Positions 54,901 through 64,000 of a DNA stretch of 64,000 bases are shown here, piece after piece; position 1 is the stretch's first letter; the number at the start of each line of letters is the position of its first letter. The stretch comes from Forficula auricularia (lineage: Eukaryota; Arthropoda; Insecta; Dermaptera; Forficulidae). The stretch covers positions 682,001 through 746,000 of the forward strand of contig JALMQS010000906.1 in assembly GCA_024734495.1 (NCBI GenBank), given 5' to 3'. A program made the translations under genes and the position numbers. The notes below the pieces were generated by a model. That model saw nothing but the letters and a program-made list of their open reading frames with translations. It was not told where the DNA came from and did no database searches.

Positions 54901-55400
54901 TGTTATTTCTCATTATTCTTTTACTAGTTTGTTATTTGACCAGATCACTATTTCAACAATTTGAGTATTTGAACCCATTAAATATAACAGATCCCGGGTT
55001 ATATAAGAAAAACAATGGTTAGATTATAATTTATCAATAGATGTTAAACTTATATTAATTATATATAAAAAAGAATTTATTTTAAGGTCAAAATCTAGGA
55101 TTTTAGTGGAAAAAGTTTGAAATTTTAGAGATAGGTAAGCCGCATCCACAGCATCCATGAGCGCACGCCACTGTATATATATTTAAGTTTGAAAACTGCG
55201 CGTCAAACTCGAGACACCACAAGCCAGCCAGCCAGCCAACCAGTCCCAATGACTTGACATCAATCTCAGCTGACGTGTAACTTAATAAATCAAAAATTAT
55301 AATTATTAATAAGAGATAATAAAGAAACTTACAAATCGATTTTTCAGGTCCTTTATTATCTCTTATTAATAATTATAATTTTTGATTTATTAAGTTACAC
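51928..55400 (+). repeat. 3.47-kb segment, second copy
   Basis: Repeats 48359-51827: family A at about 52006-52858, family B at 53003-54228 with its minisatellite at about 53106-53607, family A fragment 54281-54562, family R 54700-55000, hammerhead-like core 54844-54874. A small difference is the AAATATAAG stretch after 52780, missing in the first copy. Confidence 0.9.
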
Positions 55401-56260
55401 GTCAGCTGAGATTGATGTCAAGTCATTGAGACTGGTTGGCTGGCTGGCTGGCTTGTGGTGTCTCGAGTTTGACGCGCAGTTTTCAAACTTAAATCTCCCC
55501 TCCGAGACATCAGCTGGCAGTAACTTTCTTTTGTGAAACAATGTTGTTTTCTTCCCTTTTTTTAAATGCTACTTCATAGATGGAATTTGAAATTTTTCAA
55601 ACAATCGTAAACAGAATAAGATGTAAAATAAATGGGGACAACAAAAAGAAGAAATTGTCTGCGATAGCAGATGAATGTATCAAGGAATATAATAATACTG
55701 TTCACAGTGTTACAGGATTCGCACCAGAATACTTACTTTTCGGAAACAAATCCGAGATAATTCCAAGAAGTCTCCAACAGGAAAGTAATATGGAGAAAGA
55801 CAGAGAGCAAGCAGTAAAGAACTCGATCGAAGAATTCAAAAAAATAAAGCCAGAGTAGATAAAAGAAGGAAGGAATATGAATTCAAGAAAGATGAAATGG
55901 TATATGTCGAAACAGGCAGCAAATTAAACAAAAATAAACTAGACAAGATCAGAAGAGGACCTTTCCGAATTGTGCGAAAAATTTCAAATTCCATCTATGA
56001 AGTAGCATTTAAAAAAAAAGGGAAGAAAACAACATTGTTTCACAAAAGAAAGTTACTGCCAGCTGATGTCTCGGAGGGGGAGATTTAAGTTTGAAAACTG
56101 CGCGTCAAACTCGAGACACCACAAGCCAGCCAGCCAGCCAACCAGTCCCAATGACTTGACATCAATCTCAGCTGACGTGTAACTTAATAAATCAAAAATT
56201 ATAATTATTAATAAGAGATAATAAAGGACCTGAAAAATCGATTTGTAAGTTTCTTCCTTG
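55186..56260. mobile_element. LTR retrotransposon 3' end in fold-back arrangement
   Basis: Order: LTR plus (55186-55322), short spacer, inverted LTR plus 3' end of pol (55349-55599, minus), integrase end on plus (55600-56088), LTR plus (56089-56260). The inverted part is the reverse complement of 55975-56235. A polypurine tract GGAGGGGGAG precedes the LTR at about 56076-56085, and the LTR carries GCCAGCCAGCCAGCC. No gag or RT is present. The arrangement suggests self-primed cDNA or an autointegration product. Confidence 0.8.
55600..56088 (+). pseudogene. LTR-retrotransposon integrase C-terminal part, frameshifted
   Basis: The first frame (to TAG at 55856) carries the end of the integrase core, with YNNTVHSVTGFAP typical of Ty3/gypsy-like elements. 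After a one-base slip at an A-run (55838-55844) the reading continues in another frame to 56088 and contains a GPY/F-type module (RRGPFRIV). The slip could be real or a sequencing error. The Met codon at 55580 is not the true start, since 55565-55599 belongs to the inverted copy of the element's own 3' region. The catalytic Asp residues lie upstream and are missing. Confidence 0.8.
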
Positions 56261-56324
56261 CTAATATCAATTTCAGAATTCGATTTTTATTTACCTAAGA
56301 AGAAACTTACATATATATTCACCA

Positions 56325-57000
56325 ATTGCAAGCGCCCGCCTTCAGCGACCCTCTTGCTAGCCAGGGGGCACGCTCCCTGGACCCCTAACACGCGAACCCC
56401 ACCCTCACACTCCACTACCACCCACCACACCCACCGAAACCCACCCACACTTCACCCCGAACCCCACCTCAGTACCACCCCAATAAACTCCTCGAGCCTC
56501 TCCTGAACCCCCACTCCACCAATTCTGCACCACCACCCCGCACCCCATCCACCCCTGAAGAATTTACATTTTTTCACCCTCCCCCTTTTTGGGGAAATTT
56601 TTTTAAACAAAATTTGTCAGAAATCACACCCCCTATAACTTTGCTTATAATAAAATTTGCCCTAGGGTTAATAGTTTAGGAGTTATTTGATAATTTTTAT
56701 TAGTGCGCACCCCCAAACCCCCTTTTGGAGTCAAAATATCAAAACGGTATATAGCTATAAACGTAAGTTAGAAGACATTTAATGCAAATATGAATAATCC
56801 TTCATCCGTTTTTACGTGAATCGTGAGCAACTTTTCGCGGAAACCACGGAAACATAAAGACATACAGACACACAGACAGATAGGAATTTTGTTGGGGGTG
56901 TTTTCGTTCATAAATTTGCTCGAAACGTCTGCAACCAAAATTTAGTGTGATTTGGAGTAATGTACAGACAAAACCTTAATTTTATATATATAGATAGCTA
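56325..57000 (+). mobile_element. Dispersed repeat family C, copy 3
   Basis: Head TTGCTAGCCAGGGGGCACG, C-rich Pro-like stretch, TTACGTGAATCGTGAGCAAC, an ACAGACAGA block and the tail AATTTTATATATATAGAT: collinear with 3661-4376. Confidence 0.8.
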
Positions 57001-57004
57001 TATT

Positions 57005-57065
57005 TCGTATGTATATGTTTATTTGAATCAAGTAGTGGACAACCCCATTGATTTCTCTTTATAGT
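57005..57065 (+). repeat. Family R tail fragment
   Basis: TATGTTTATTTGAATCAAGT, GGACAACCCCATTGATTTC; directly after family C copy 3. Confidence 0.65.
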
Positions 57066-58190
57066 ACATGGTCCGGTTAAATCACAAAAAATCTTTTCCT
57101 AATGGATGAATTCTGCTACTTGGCCGTCGATTTTTTTTTTCTTAATCGCTCTATTTATTTCAAATTATTCGTATTTTTTTCAGTTTCTACCCTGAAATTG
57201 GTCTTGAATACATTCTTTTGGTTACGTCATCTAAATACTATTAATATGATAAAATTATAGTGCGAAGGATCTGGTCATCGATGGCCGGCTTCGACTCGAA
57301 ATGAGGTCATTTGCGCTTAGAGTCAACAGAATTATATAATCTAAAATAACCTCTAGAAATTGGAAAGAAAGATGGCCAACGCAAAATATGCCAGGTTTCG
57401 GCTAATCTAAGAAGGTGGAGGGAAAGGGAATTGGAGGCGTTTTTTTGACAATTTGACTTGGAAATTAGGCAGCCGGACGGACAGACAGACAGACGGACAA
57501 ATTCACATACAAATGTTCTCTTCCTTGATTCCCAGCTGATGGAAAGGAAAGTCTCGCTCGCTATATACCAGCCACTCGCTCTTTTGTTTGTTAATTTGTA
57601 CACTAAACACTTCCTAACGGAGAAGCCTTTATTTGGGAATTAGGAACCTCTTATTAATAACTAGAATAGAACACAATTTTACTTTCTTTTGACTGAGACA
57701 ATTTTAGTAAATTACTATGGATTTTTTTTATAAATACATATAACAATATAGTTTAATAACTATAATGTATATGAGAAATGTTTTTTATTCTTTAAATAAA
57801 GAAATTCGGAGGAGACATATTTTTTTTTATATTTCCCGAGGACACAGACATTTTTTAAGTGGAAGAAATATATATACAATTCTTTTAAAAATAATCTCAA
57901 AACGTTAATAGAAATCCAAACATTTAGGGAGAAATTCTCTATTTAACAATATAAAAATTTCGAAAAATAGTTGCTTTAAAAAAGAAAATATAAAGCAAGT
58001 ATAAACAAATAAATCTTGTGAAACATGGATAATTGGATACAGATTGTTTTGGAAATGAAATTATCATGAATAAAAATACAAATTATTATATAACTTTTCG
58101 AGGATAATATATTCTCAAGAAATGGTTCTCATTTTTTTCTTTTGTAAACACATAGGTTATTTTATTAAAAATAAAAATATTGTCTATAGG
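57066..58190. other. AT-rich DNA with a GACA repeat
   Basis: A slightly GC-richer block (57250-57640) includes GGACGGACAGACAGACAGAC. Frames on both strands there show no motif. Nothing else is recognised. Confidence 0.35.
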
Positions 58191-58226
58191 GACGTTTCGA
58201 TCACTTTATATTAGTGTCCTCATTAG
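58191..58226 (-). ncRNA. Hammerhead-like motif, core mutated (CTAATGA)
   Basis: Minus strand: CTAATGA (G5 changed to A), a 7-bp stem II with one mismatch and one G-U (GGACACU / AGUGAUC), GAA, ACGU, C. Unlike the others it has no extra base before stem II. The G5 change is expected to kill activity. Confidence 0.35.
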
Positions 58227-58261
58227 ACTTAAAACAATCTTAAAAATAATTTTTTATAAAA

Positions 58262-58385
58262 TGATACAAAGAGGTTGTCCTCTGCTTGATGCAAATAAAC
58301 ATACATATATATTAAATATGTATATATATATATATATTATTTATTTGTTTGAGACTATAGTTTCGAACAATGAGTTAATCTGATT
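58262..58385 (-). repeat. Family R copy
   Basis: Minus strand: GTTCGAAACTATAGTC, then TCAAACAAATAAATAATATA, TA-rich spacer, TGTTTATTTGCATCAAGCAG, AGGACAACCTCTTTG. This defines the consensus junction GTC|TCAAAC used for the cleavage-site argument. The CTGATGA half is missing. Confidence 0.75.
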
Positions 58386-58424
58386 TCACAAATATAATAG
58401 ATATAATATTTTTTTTACTATAGG

Positions 58425-58797
58425 CAGTCTTGTAAATTCATAGAGAGAAACAAAGAGCATGTCCTCTGCTTGATGGAAATAAACATAAACACATATAATA
58501 TATATAATATATATATATATGTATATATATTATTTATATGTTTGAGACTATAGTTTCCAGTGCTTGGCCCTCATAATCAGTCTTTTTAATTATAAATATT
58601 ATTTTTCACTGGATCAGTATAGCTTGGATATTGAAATTTTTTTCCTTCTTTCTCAGCTTGTGAGCCAGTCAGAATTCTCACAAGCTGAGAAAGAAGGAAA
58701 AAATTTTCAATATCCAAGCGATACTGATCCAGTGAAAAATAATATTTATAATTAAAAAGACTGATTATGAGGACCAAGCCTTATTCTCAAACAAATA

Positions 58798-58862
<65 letters not shown>

Positions 58863-58960
58863 GTGTGTATGTATATTTCCATCAAGCAGAGGACAACCTC
58901 TTTGTTTCTCTCTATGAATCAACAACTCTGCTACTCTCGGCAAAATAAAAACTTTTCAAT
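58425..58960. repeat. Two family R units as a large palindrome
   Basis: Left unit on minus (58425-58667), right unit on plus (58679-58960), axis near 58673. Each has the upstream block (CACTGGATCAGTAT / ATACTGATCCAGTG), the ribozyme region with CTGATTA instead of CTGATGA, and the tail. Only the left unit keeps GAAACTATAGTC. The right one ends CTGCTACTCTCGGCAAAAT. Confidence 0.85.
58801..58860. repeat. TA dinucleotide microsatellite
   Basis: About 57 bases of pure TA inside the right family R unit, where other copies have short TA-rich spacers. Confidence 0.95.
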
Positions 58961-59754
58961 TAAATCTTGTAAATTTCCTATCTATTTATATTGTAAACAT
59001 ATAGTAAATTTACAATTTTTCCTAACAGTATATCTATACTTATTATAATCGGCTTGCACGACGATGTGATTTTTTTTAATTTAAAAACCCAATAATAATT
59101 CATGACAAATAAAATTGATTAAAATTAGGAAATATTTGAAAACCCACTAATAGTTCATGACAAATAAAATTTATTAAAATTTACTTAGTTACTTAGACGA
59201 CCTCTTCCTCAGTGTTTATTATTATTTATTAAAATTAGGAAATTTAAATTATTATTTTTAAATCTAGGGGGGATCCCTTGGCTAAGGGAGGGGGCGGGCT
59301 TCACAGCTGGTAATATAAATAATCAGAAAATCCGAAGTTATCAATTTTTTAGCTTAATGCATCCCTATCATTAAATAAAAAACTTATTCCTTCATTATAG
59401 ATAGGCTACTATTCATAGTAACTTTTTTGCCTATGACATTGATGATTTGTTGTCGGATACAGATAACACTACTTTCATTTTGGAAGAGAAAGGAAGGACC
59501 TCTGAAAATTTGAACCATATAGTTTCAATATTAGATATTCAGCCAGCTGACTTTCTTTTTTAGATCTATTTTAAAGTTGTGTTGACTAGCTGATTCATAG
59601 ACTAAACCTCCACAAGCGAAGATAAACAAATAAATAAATTTTATACATCTCCAAAAAAAAAATCAAATTTAAATTTCCATTTGATTATGCTATTTTTTCG
59701 TGATATTTTTTACTTTATAAATATATAAAATAAATTAAATTTTTAGGAGACAGA
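58961..59754. other. AT-rich DNA with a G-rich patch
   Basis: A short GGGGGGATCCCTTGGC / GGGAGGGGGCGGGCTTC patch at about 59267-59302. The words ATTCATGACAAATAAAATTG and GTTCATGACAAATAAAATTT form a ~55-bp direct repeat (59097, 59153). Confidence 0.4.
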
Positions 59755-60245
59755 AATTATTATTTTTTGGGATTTTTCGGGTAAACTTTCGTATACAAAT
59801 GAAAAAATAAATAAATTAATAATAAATGAATTTACCTAAGGACCAATCATAGATTTTAGAGAAAATATTTTTCCATTGCATATCAGAGAGGTTCGTCCCC
59901 ATGGAAATCGAACCCAAGCGTTAACGAGCCAAGCTAGTTAGCGCTTGGGTTCGATTCCCAAGGGGACGAACCTCTCTGATATGCAATGGAAAAATATTTT
60001 CTCTAAAATCTATTGGTCCTTAGATAAATTATTTATATAGTATAAGTCTGGGTTGATTTTTGAAAAAATTTCCATCTTTTTTTCAAAAAAAGAAACTCAA
60101 AAAATGCTTAAATCTTTTCATTCATTATTAAATTAATTAATGTTCAAATCATTTTTTTTAAATTTTAATTAAAATGTTTTGAGCATTAATTGATTTGTTT
60201 TAACATTTGTATACTAAGGAGTTTACCCGAAAAATCAGAAAAAAA
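59755..60245. repeat. Large palindrome with tRNA T-arm motifs
   Basis: Inner arms 59828-59924 and 59937-60030 are nearly perfect complements; outer arms (TTTTTCGGGTAAACT, about 59765, and AGTTTACCCGAAAAATC, about 60220) extend the inverted repeat. Each inner arm carries GCTTGGGTTCGATTCCCAAG or its complement, a perfect box B / T-arm hairpin, followed by GGGGACGAACCTCTCTGAT. Same family as the array palindromes. Confidence 0.85.
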
Positions 60246-61600
60246 TATTAATATATAATATCGTTAAAAATATCTAATGTAAAAGTTACAACACACAAAT
60301 TTCTCTATTGATTAATTTTTAAAACATTTTAAACCAAATTGAATGAAAAATTATTTTTAAAACGAGAATTTATCAAAATTGAAATTTTTCTCGTTTTTTT
60401 TATTACTACTTCATCAATTTCTCATATTTTTTGTTTTAAATTAATGAATCTATTAATAACGAAAATTTTTATCATTAAATCAAAAAGAGAGAAACTATAA
60501 CTAAACAATTAATATTTTTTTATTATAATTTATAATTGAATTAAATCAAGCTAAGGCCACTTATATTCTCGGTCTTATAAGCCAAAACCTCTCTTTTGAT
60601 TAACACATTTCAACCACTGAAGCATCAAATTTATAATATGAATTCGAAAAGGAAATTCCTTATTTAATTGTTTTTTGTTTTGTTTTTGTTTTTTAAGATT
60701 AAGAGCTGATTAGATTTTAGTTGATAAGGGAACACGTACACTTAATTTTAACTTTTCAAATTATTTAACAAATAATTAGAGCGTTTTAAAATACCATTTT
60801 TATTATGATCCTCATTATCTAGTGATTTTTCTTGGGAGTTTATTCAATTTTTCAAATTCGTAACTATATAAAGCATGTTTCCGGTTGTAGTTTGATAATT
60901 ACTATTTAGAAAGTAATTTTGAGTATTTAGAGTTAAGTAATCAATGATTTTGTCTTATTTAGGATTCCGTAGCCAATCCAATAAAAGTTTGCTGTAGAAG
61001 ATGACTTATTCAGCTCTTGGTGTTTTTCAGACCTCTTTAAGATGTCTTAAAGATATACTGGTGTTGAAAATTTCTGATAATAAATGTTGGAAAAAAGTCG
61101 ATCCAGACCTTTTATATATTTAATTTTTGTTATTTAAAATTTAGATCATATCTAAGATTAATATTTTTTCTAAATTTTGCTCTTTGTCTAAAATTTTGAA
61201 ATTAGAAAAAATATTAATTTTCGAAAAAAATTAAAATTTTAAACAACAAAATTTCAATTAACAAAAGGTCAGATTAGAATATTTTTATAGTTTTTATCAA
61301 TGATTTTTAGAGAAAAATAATTTTCTTAAATATTTACATTTTTTATTATTTTTATCCAATGAAATTTAATCTCCAAGACAATCTGTATCATTGTCTATTT
61401 TCAAAATATGTATTAGCTTAAGGCTCCTTTATCATCGGACCCTAAGATTAATACTCACAAGTTTTTTCTTTACATAGAACCTCATTGCTTTATTAAGGGT
61501 ATTATTTTTATTTTTATTTTTTATTTTATTTAATTTATTTCAACGGCGGTTTATCTAATAATACAGTTTATTAAAAATAAATTGGCGTCAATTAAAATTT
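60246..61600. other. AT-rich, low-repeat DNA
   Basis: No coding frame, repeat or splice-bounded exon could be supported over ~1.35 kb. Confidence 0.35.
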
Positions 61601-62170
61601 TCACCTAAGCTATTTTTTCACTAATCCTGAAGAAAAAAAAACCGACCACCGAGGGGCATTGCATCTTCCAAATGATAGTCATGCAGGCTTAAAAAATCCG
61701 ATCACCGAGGGACCCCACAGTCTCCTCTTTTTGATTATCCAAATATGCCTTGATGCGCTTGGAGAGGTGTGTCTTAGAACTAACTAATGCCTAATATACA
61801 GTGATATAGTACAATATTTATCAAACATAATACATTATATCAATATTAATAATAAAAACCAAAATAATACATTATAATAACTTATAAAATAAGACAATAA
61901 CAATAATAAAAGCATAATAATGGATTAAAATTATGAGTATAAAATAAAACAATATTATAAAAATGACAAATATGGACGGAAGTTAACTATTTGAGCCCTG
62001 ATAAAAATTATCTACATAAAAAATACAGTCCCGACTTACCTATAACAACTTTAATAATTTAATTGATAGACATAACTAGTCAAAATAAATACAAATACAA
62101 TGTTTACTCATAGATTAGTGTTAGCTTTTTGAGCAAAATTCCAACTCTGTTAATATTTAATGAGAAACTA
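61601..62170. repeat. LINE-tail-like AT-rich region
   Basis: A TTATTTCAACGGCGG lead (61535), a GC-richer strip with CACCGAGGG repeated twice (about 61645 and 61703), and a long ATA-rich stretch like 8515-8640. Probably the 3' region of the same LINE type as 7535-8455, but no RT is present. Confidence 0.35.
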
Positions 62171-62804
62171 TTAGATATTTATTTGTCTTTTTTGTTTATT
62201 TGTTAATTCGGCCCTGTTTGAATAAAGAAACCTTTTGAAAAGGTCATAAGTTTCCTGTATTTGATTCGATCGCGAATCCAATGCAGATGATTTTCATTTT
62301 CATTTCATTTCATTCTCTCTTGTTCCAGACTTAAGGTAGTTGTAATCAACGCCTACGTTACACCTTATGAAAATTATAATTTTGAAAAAATCTATCGCAT
62401 GCATCTTTCGCTGTTTAAATAAATGCGATGTTGCCAAATTGTTTTTGGTCTAAATTTTTTTTATACATTTTTCATTATATATTCCTTATTATCTCAGAAA
62501 CTGTGTTGTAACTATGAATCAAAATTGTCTTAAAATATGTATTTAGTTATTGTTTAATGTTGGTTTAGTTTTTTATAAAAATAGTAAGAAGGGTTTCCTA
62601 ATTATAATTAAATATGTATGTAAATTTTCCGATATTCTGTATAGTGTAACGTTAAAAAGCCTGAAAAACTCGATTTTTGAATTGTTATATCTCCGGAACT
62701 GTATTGTTCATTATTTTTGCCACCAATCGATGCAGAAGTATTTAAATAATAATCTGTCTAAATTTCAAAAAATCCTAAGAAAACGTATTTAGCGGAACAA
62801 CTAC
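62171..62804. other. AT-rich DNA, no gene recognised
   Basis: An 80-codon plus frame (62550-62792) is rich in Asn, Lys, Phe and Ile like the background and is not called. Confidence 0.35.
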
Positions 62805-62937
62805 CTTAAAGACTCAGCAGACTCCAATAGCTTGAACCATCAGTAGTCTCGCGATATATATCTTGTTTAAAAACCGCGATCAAAAACAATTCTCGTTAAT
62901 GTGTTAATTATTCTTTGATATATTAATGAGAAAATTA
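62805..62937 (+). repeat. Single arm of fold-back FB4
   Basis: GCAGACTCCAATAGCTTGAA, AGTCTCGCGATATATATCTT and TTATTCTTTGATATATTAAT match the right arm of 41338-41645. No opposite arm is seen. Confidence 0.8.
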
Positions 62938-63240
62938 ACTTCACTTTTGTAAAGGGGTAGTTTGATTTTCTCGTAGTGCTGGGTATTGCATAAGGGGGTC
63001 TGCTTGCGTGGGTGCCGTCTCGTGCAGAACGTGCGACTCGTGTACGGGTCGCCGAGCAGGGTTATGCAATCTGCGCAACCCAGATTCGCCGAGAGAAAGC
63101 GAAGCCGCGACGGGTATCGCACGCAGTAACAGATCCCTTCTTCTCTTACTAGTACTATTACTACTACTCTACTACTGCTAGTAATACCAATGGAAGTTGC
63201 CAGATTCACTTTTCAAAGAATCCCATTCTCTCCAAGTTCA
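62938..63240. other. CpG-rich island
   Basis: About 63000-63130 is over half G+C with dense CG dinucleotides, the second such island in the window. A minus frame (62904-63209) is open for 101 codons, but its upstream third is low-complexity Val/Ser from a TACTAC repeat. It may be a promoter or first exon, or part of an unknown repeat. No known RNA is recognised. Confidence 0.35.
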
Positions 63241-63919
63241 TCAAAACAAACATAAATATTATTATTATTATTTATATCGAGATGCTCTGGGCACTGTAAC
63301 ACTTTCACTCAAACTTTAATTATAGATAAGCGTTTTAATTTGAAAAGATATAATATATAATTATTTGTGGTTATTGTAACCTAATTGCATGCTAATGAAG
63401 AGATGGTTAGAGGTGATTTAATTTATAGTACTATGAATATAATAGATATTTTATTAGTTATTATATAATGGACGAATGTATTGATGAGACTTTGGAAATC
63501 CAAATTCGAAATTCTGCGCCAGGTTTTGGGTTCTTCGGAATTTTAAGAAAAATTAAAATTTTTTGCCAAATTTATTACACACTTTGGAGATTTCTCGGTC
63601 AGTAAACGGCTAGAGATAGAAAATCGAAACTTAACAAAAAGGTCCAATTTAATAATATAAACTTCAGTGCCAAATTTTTGCTACGGCCATCTAAGTTTCT
63701 TTAATATAAATGTTCGATTTTTTCTAATTTTTCAATTTTTTCAACAAGAAGTATTGAAACAAAAATAAAATAATTTCTCTGTTTTGCAAATGCAAAATCT
63801 TTCACACCAGAACGAACTTTCGATAAACTTCGAACTATCATGGGTGTCACAACCTTGATACACACAAACAAACAGAAATAGTAAATAAAAAAAAACAAAA
63901 AAAAACAATTCTATAATCA
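63241..63919. other. AT-rich DNA with a 45-codon frame
   Basis: A frame at 63468-63605 starts in good context (ATAATGG) and reads MDECIDETLEIQIRNSAPGF, then GFFGILRKIKIFCQ. It has no known relative and could be chance. The rest is unassigned. Confidence 0.25.
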
Positions 63920-64000
63920 AAATATCTACTATTTTAGTAGAAAATATTTTTATATTGCATATCAGAGGGGTGCATCCTCCCCCGGAGTTGAAACCGAGCA
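63920..64000. repeat. T-arm palindrome, left arm only (cut by window end)
   Basis: CTATTTTAGTAGAAAATATT, TTGCATATCAGAGG and GGAGTTGAAACCGAGC match the left arm of the array palindromes. The window ends before the axis. Confidence 0.75.

Noticed and set aside
57307..57643. Overlapping frames on both strands
   Set aside because: No motif, no splice sites, and a GACA simple repeat inside.
58752..58943. Matching open frames on both strands around 58564-58943
   Set aside because: They mirror each other because the region is a palindrome; residues reflect AT-rich and TA-repeat DNA, not protein.

Overview
The window is nuclear DNA of an animal, almost certainly an arthropod and probably an insect. 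It is very AT-rich and repeat-dense. It has tRNA-derived SINEs, a degraded LINE reverse transcriptase, a hAT element, TA-flanked and other MITEs, and GT-AG introns. There are no bacterial operons, rRNA genes or CRISPR arrays. Most open frames are chance frames inside repeats; only a handful of stretches look protein-coding.

Layout. 1-9500: a large fold-back element, small repeats, a candidate exon (3101-3167), a second fold-back (6768-7325) and a LINE reverse-transcriptase relic (7535-8455). 9541-11630: a tandem array of ~610-bp units, each with a palindrome carrying a tRNA T-arm-like motif. 11681-24400: two SINEs with exact target-site duplications, nested rolling-circle-like elements, a decayed transposon ORF (17460-17775), and many copies of a short repeat whose core resembles a hammerhead ribozyme. 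27000-41000: the likely genic part, with a phase-consistent three-exon small ORF (27255-31646), a diverged tandem duplication (31744-33852), a minus-strand terminal exon (36952-37162) and a plus-strand terminal exon (40822-40947). 41338-46930: fold-backs, a TA-flanked MITE, a hAT element with a perfect 8-bp duplication, and a nested rolling-circle-like element. 48359-55400: one ~3.47-kb sequence present twice around a run of 100 N, which is most simply an assembly duplication. 55186-56260: the folded-back 3' end of an LTR retrotransposon. 56325-64000: more repeats, a large palindrome with two ribozyme-like units, another T-arm palindrome and a CpG-rich island.

Main theme. At least three repeat families carry the order CTGANGA - hairpin - GAAA, usually followed by a short self-complementary stretch and a cleavable NUH triplet. 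This is the type I hammerhead core, known from Penelope-like retroelements and retrozymes. The best copy (minus strand, 26625-26677) also has a 10-bp stem I. In one family two copies are joined head to head, and the palindrome axis (18664/18665) falls exactly at the predicted self-cleavage site. Fold-back (snap-back) structures are unusually common, and the arms of several carry ribozyme-like or tRNA T-arm-like motifs.

Genes: no protein could be named with confidence except mobile-element relics. The exon calls rest on splice consensus, open phase and codon content only.
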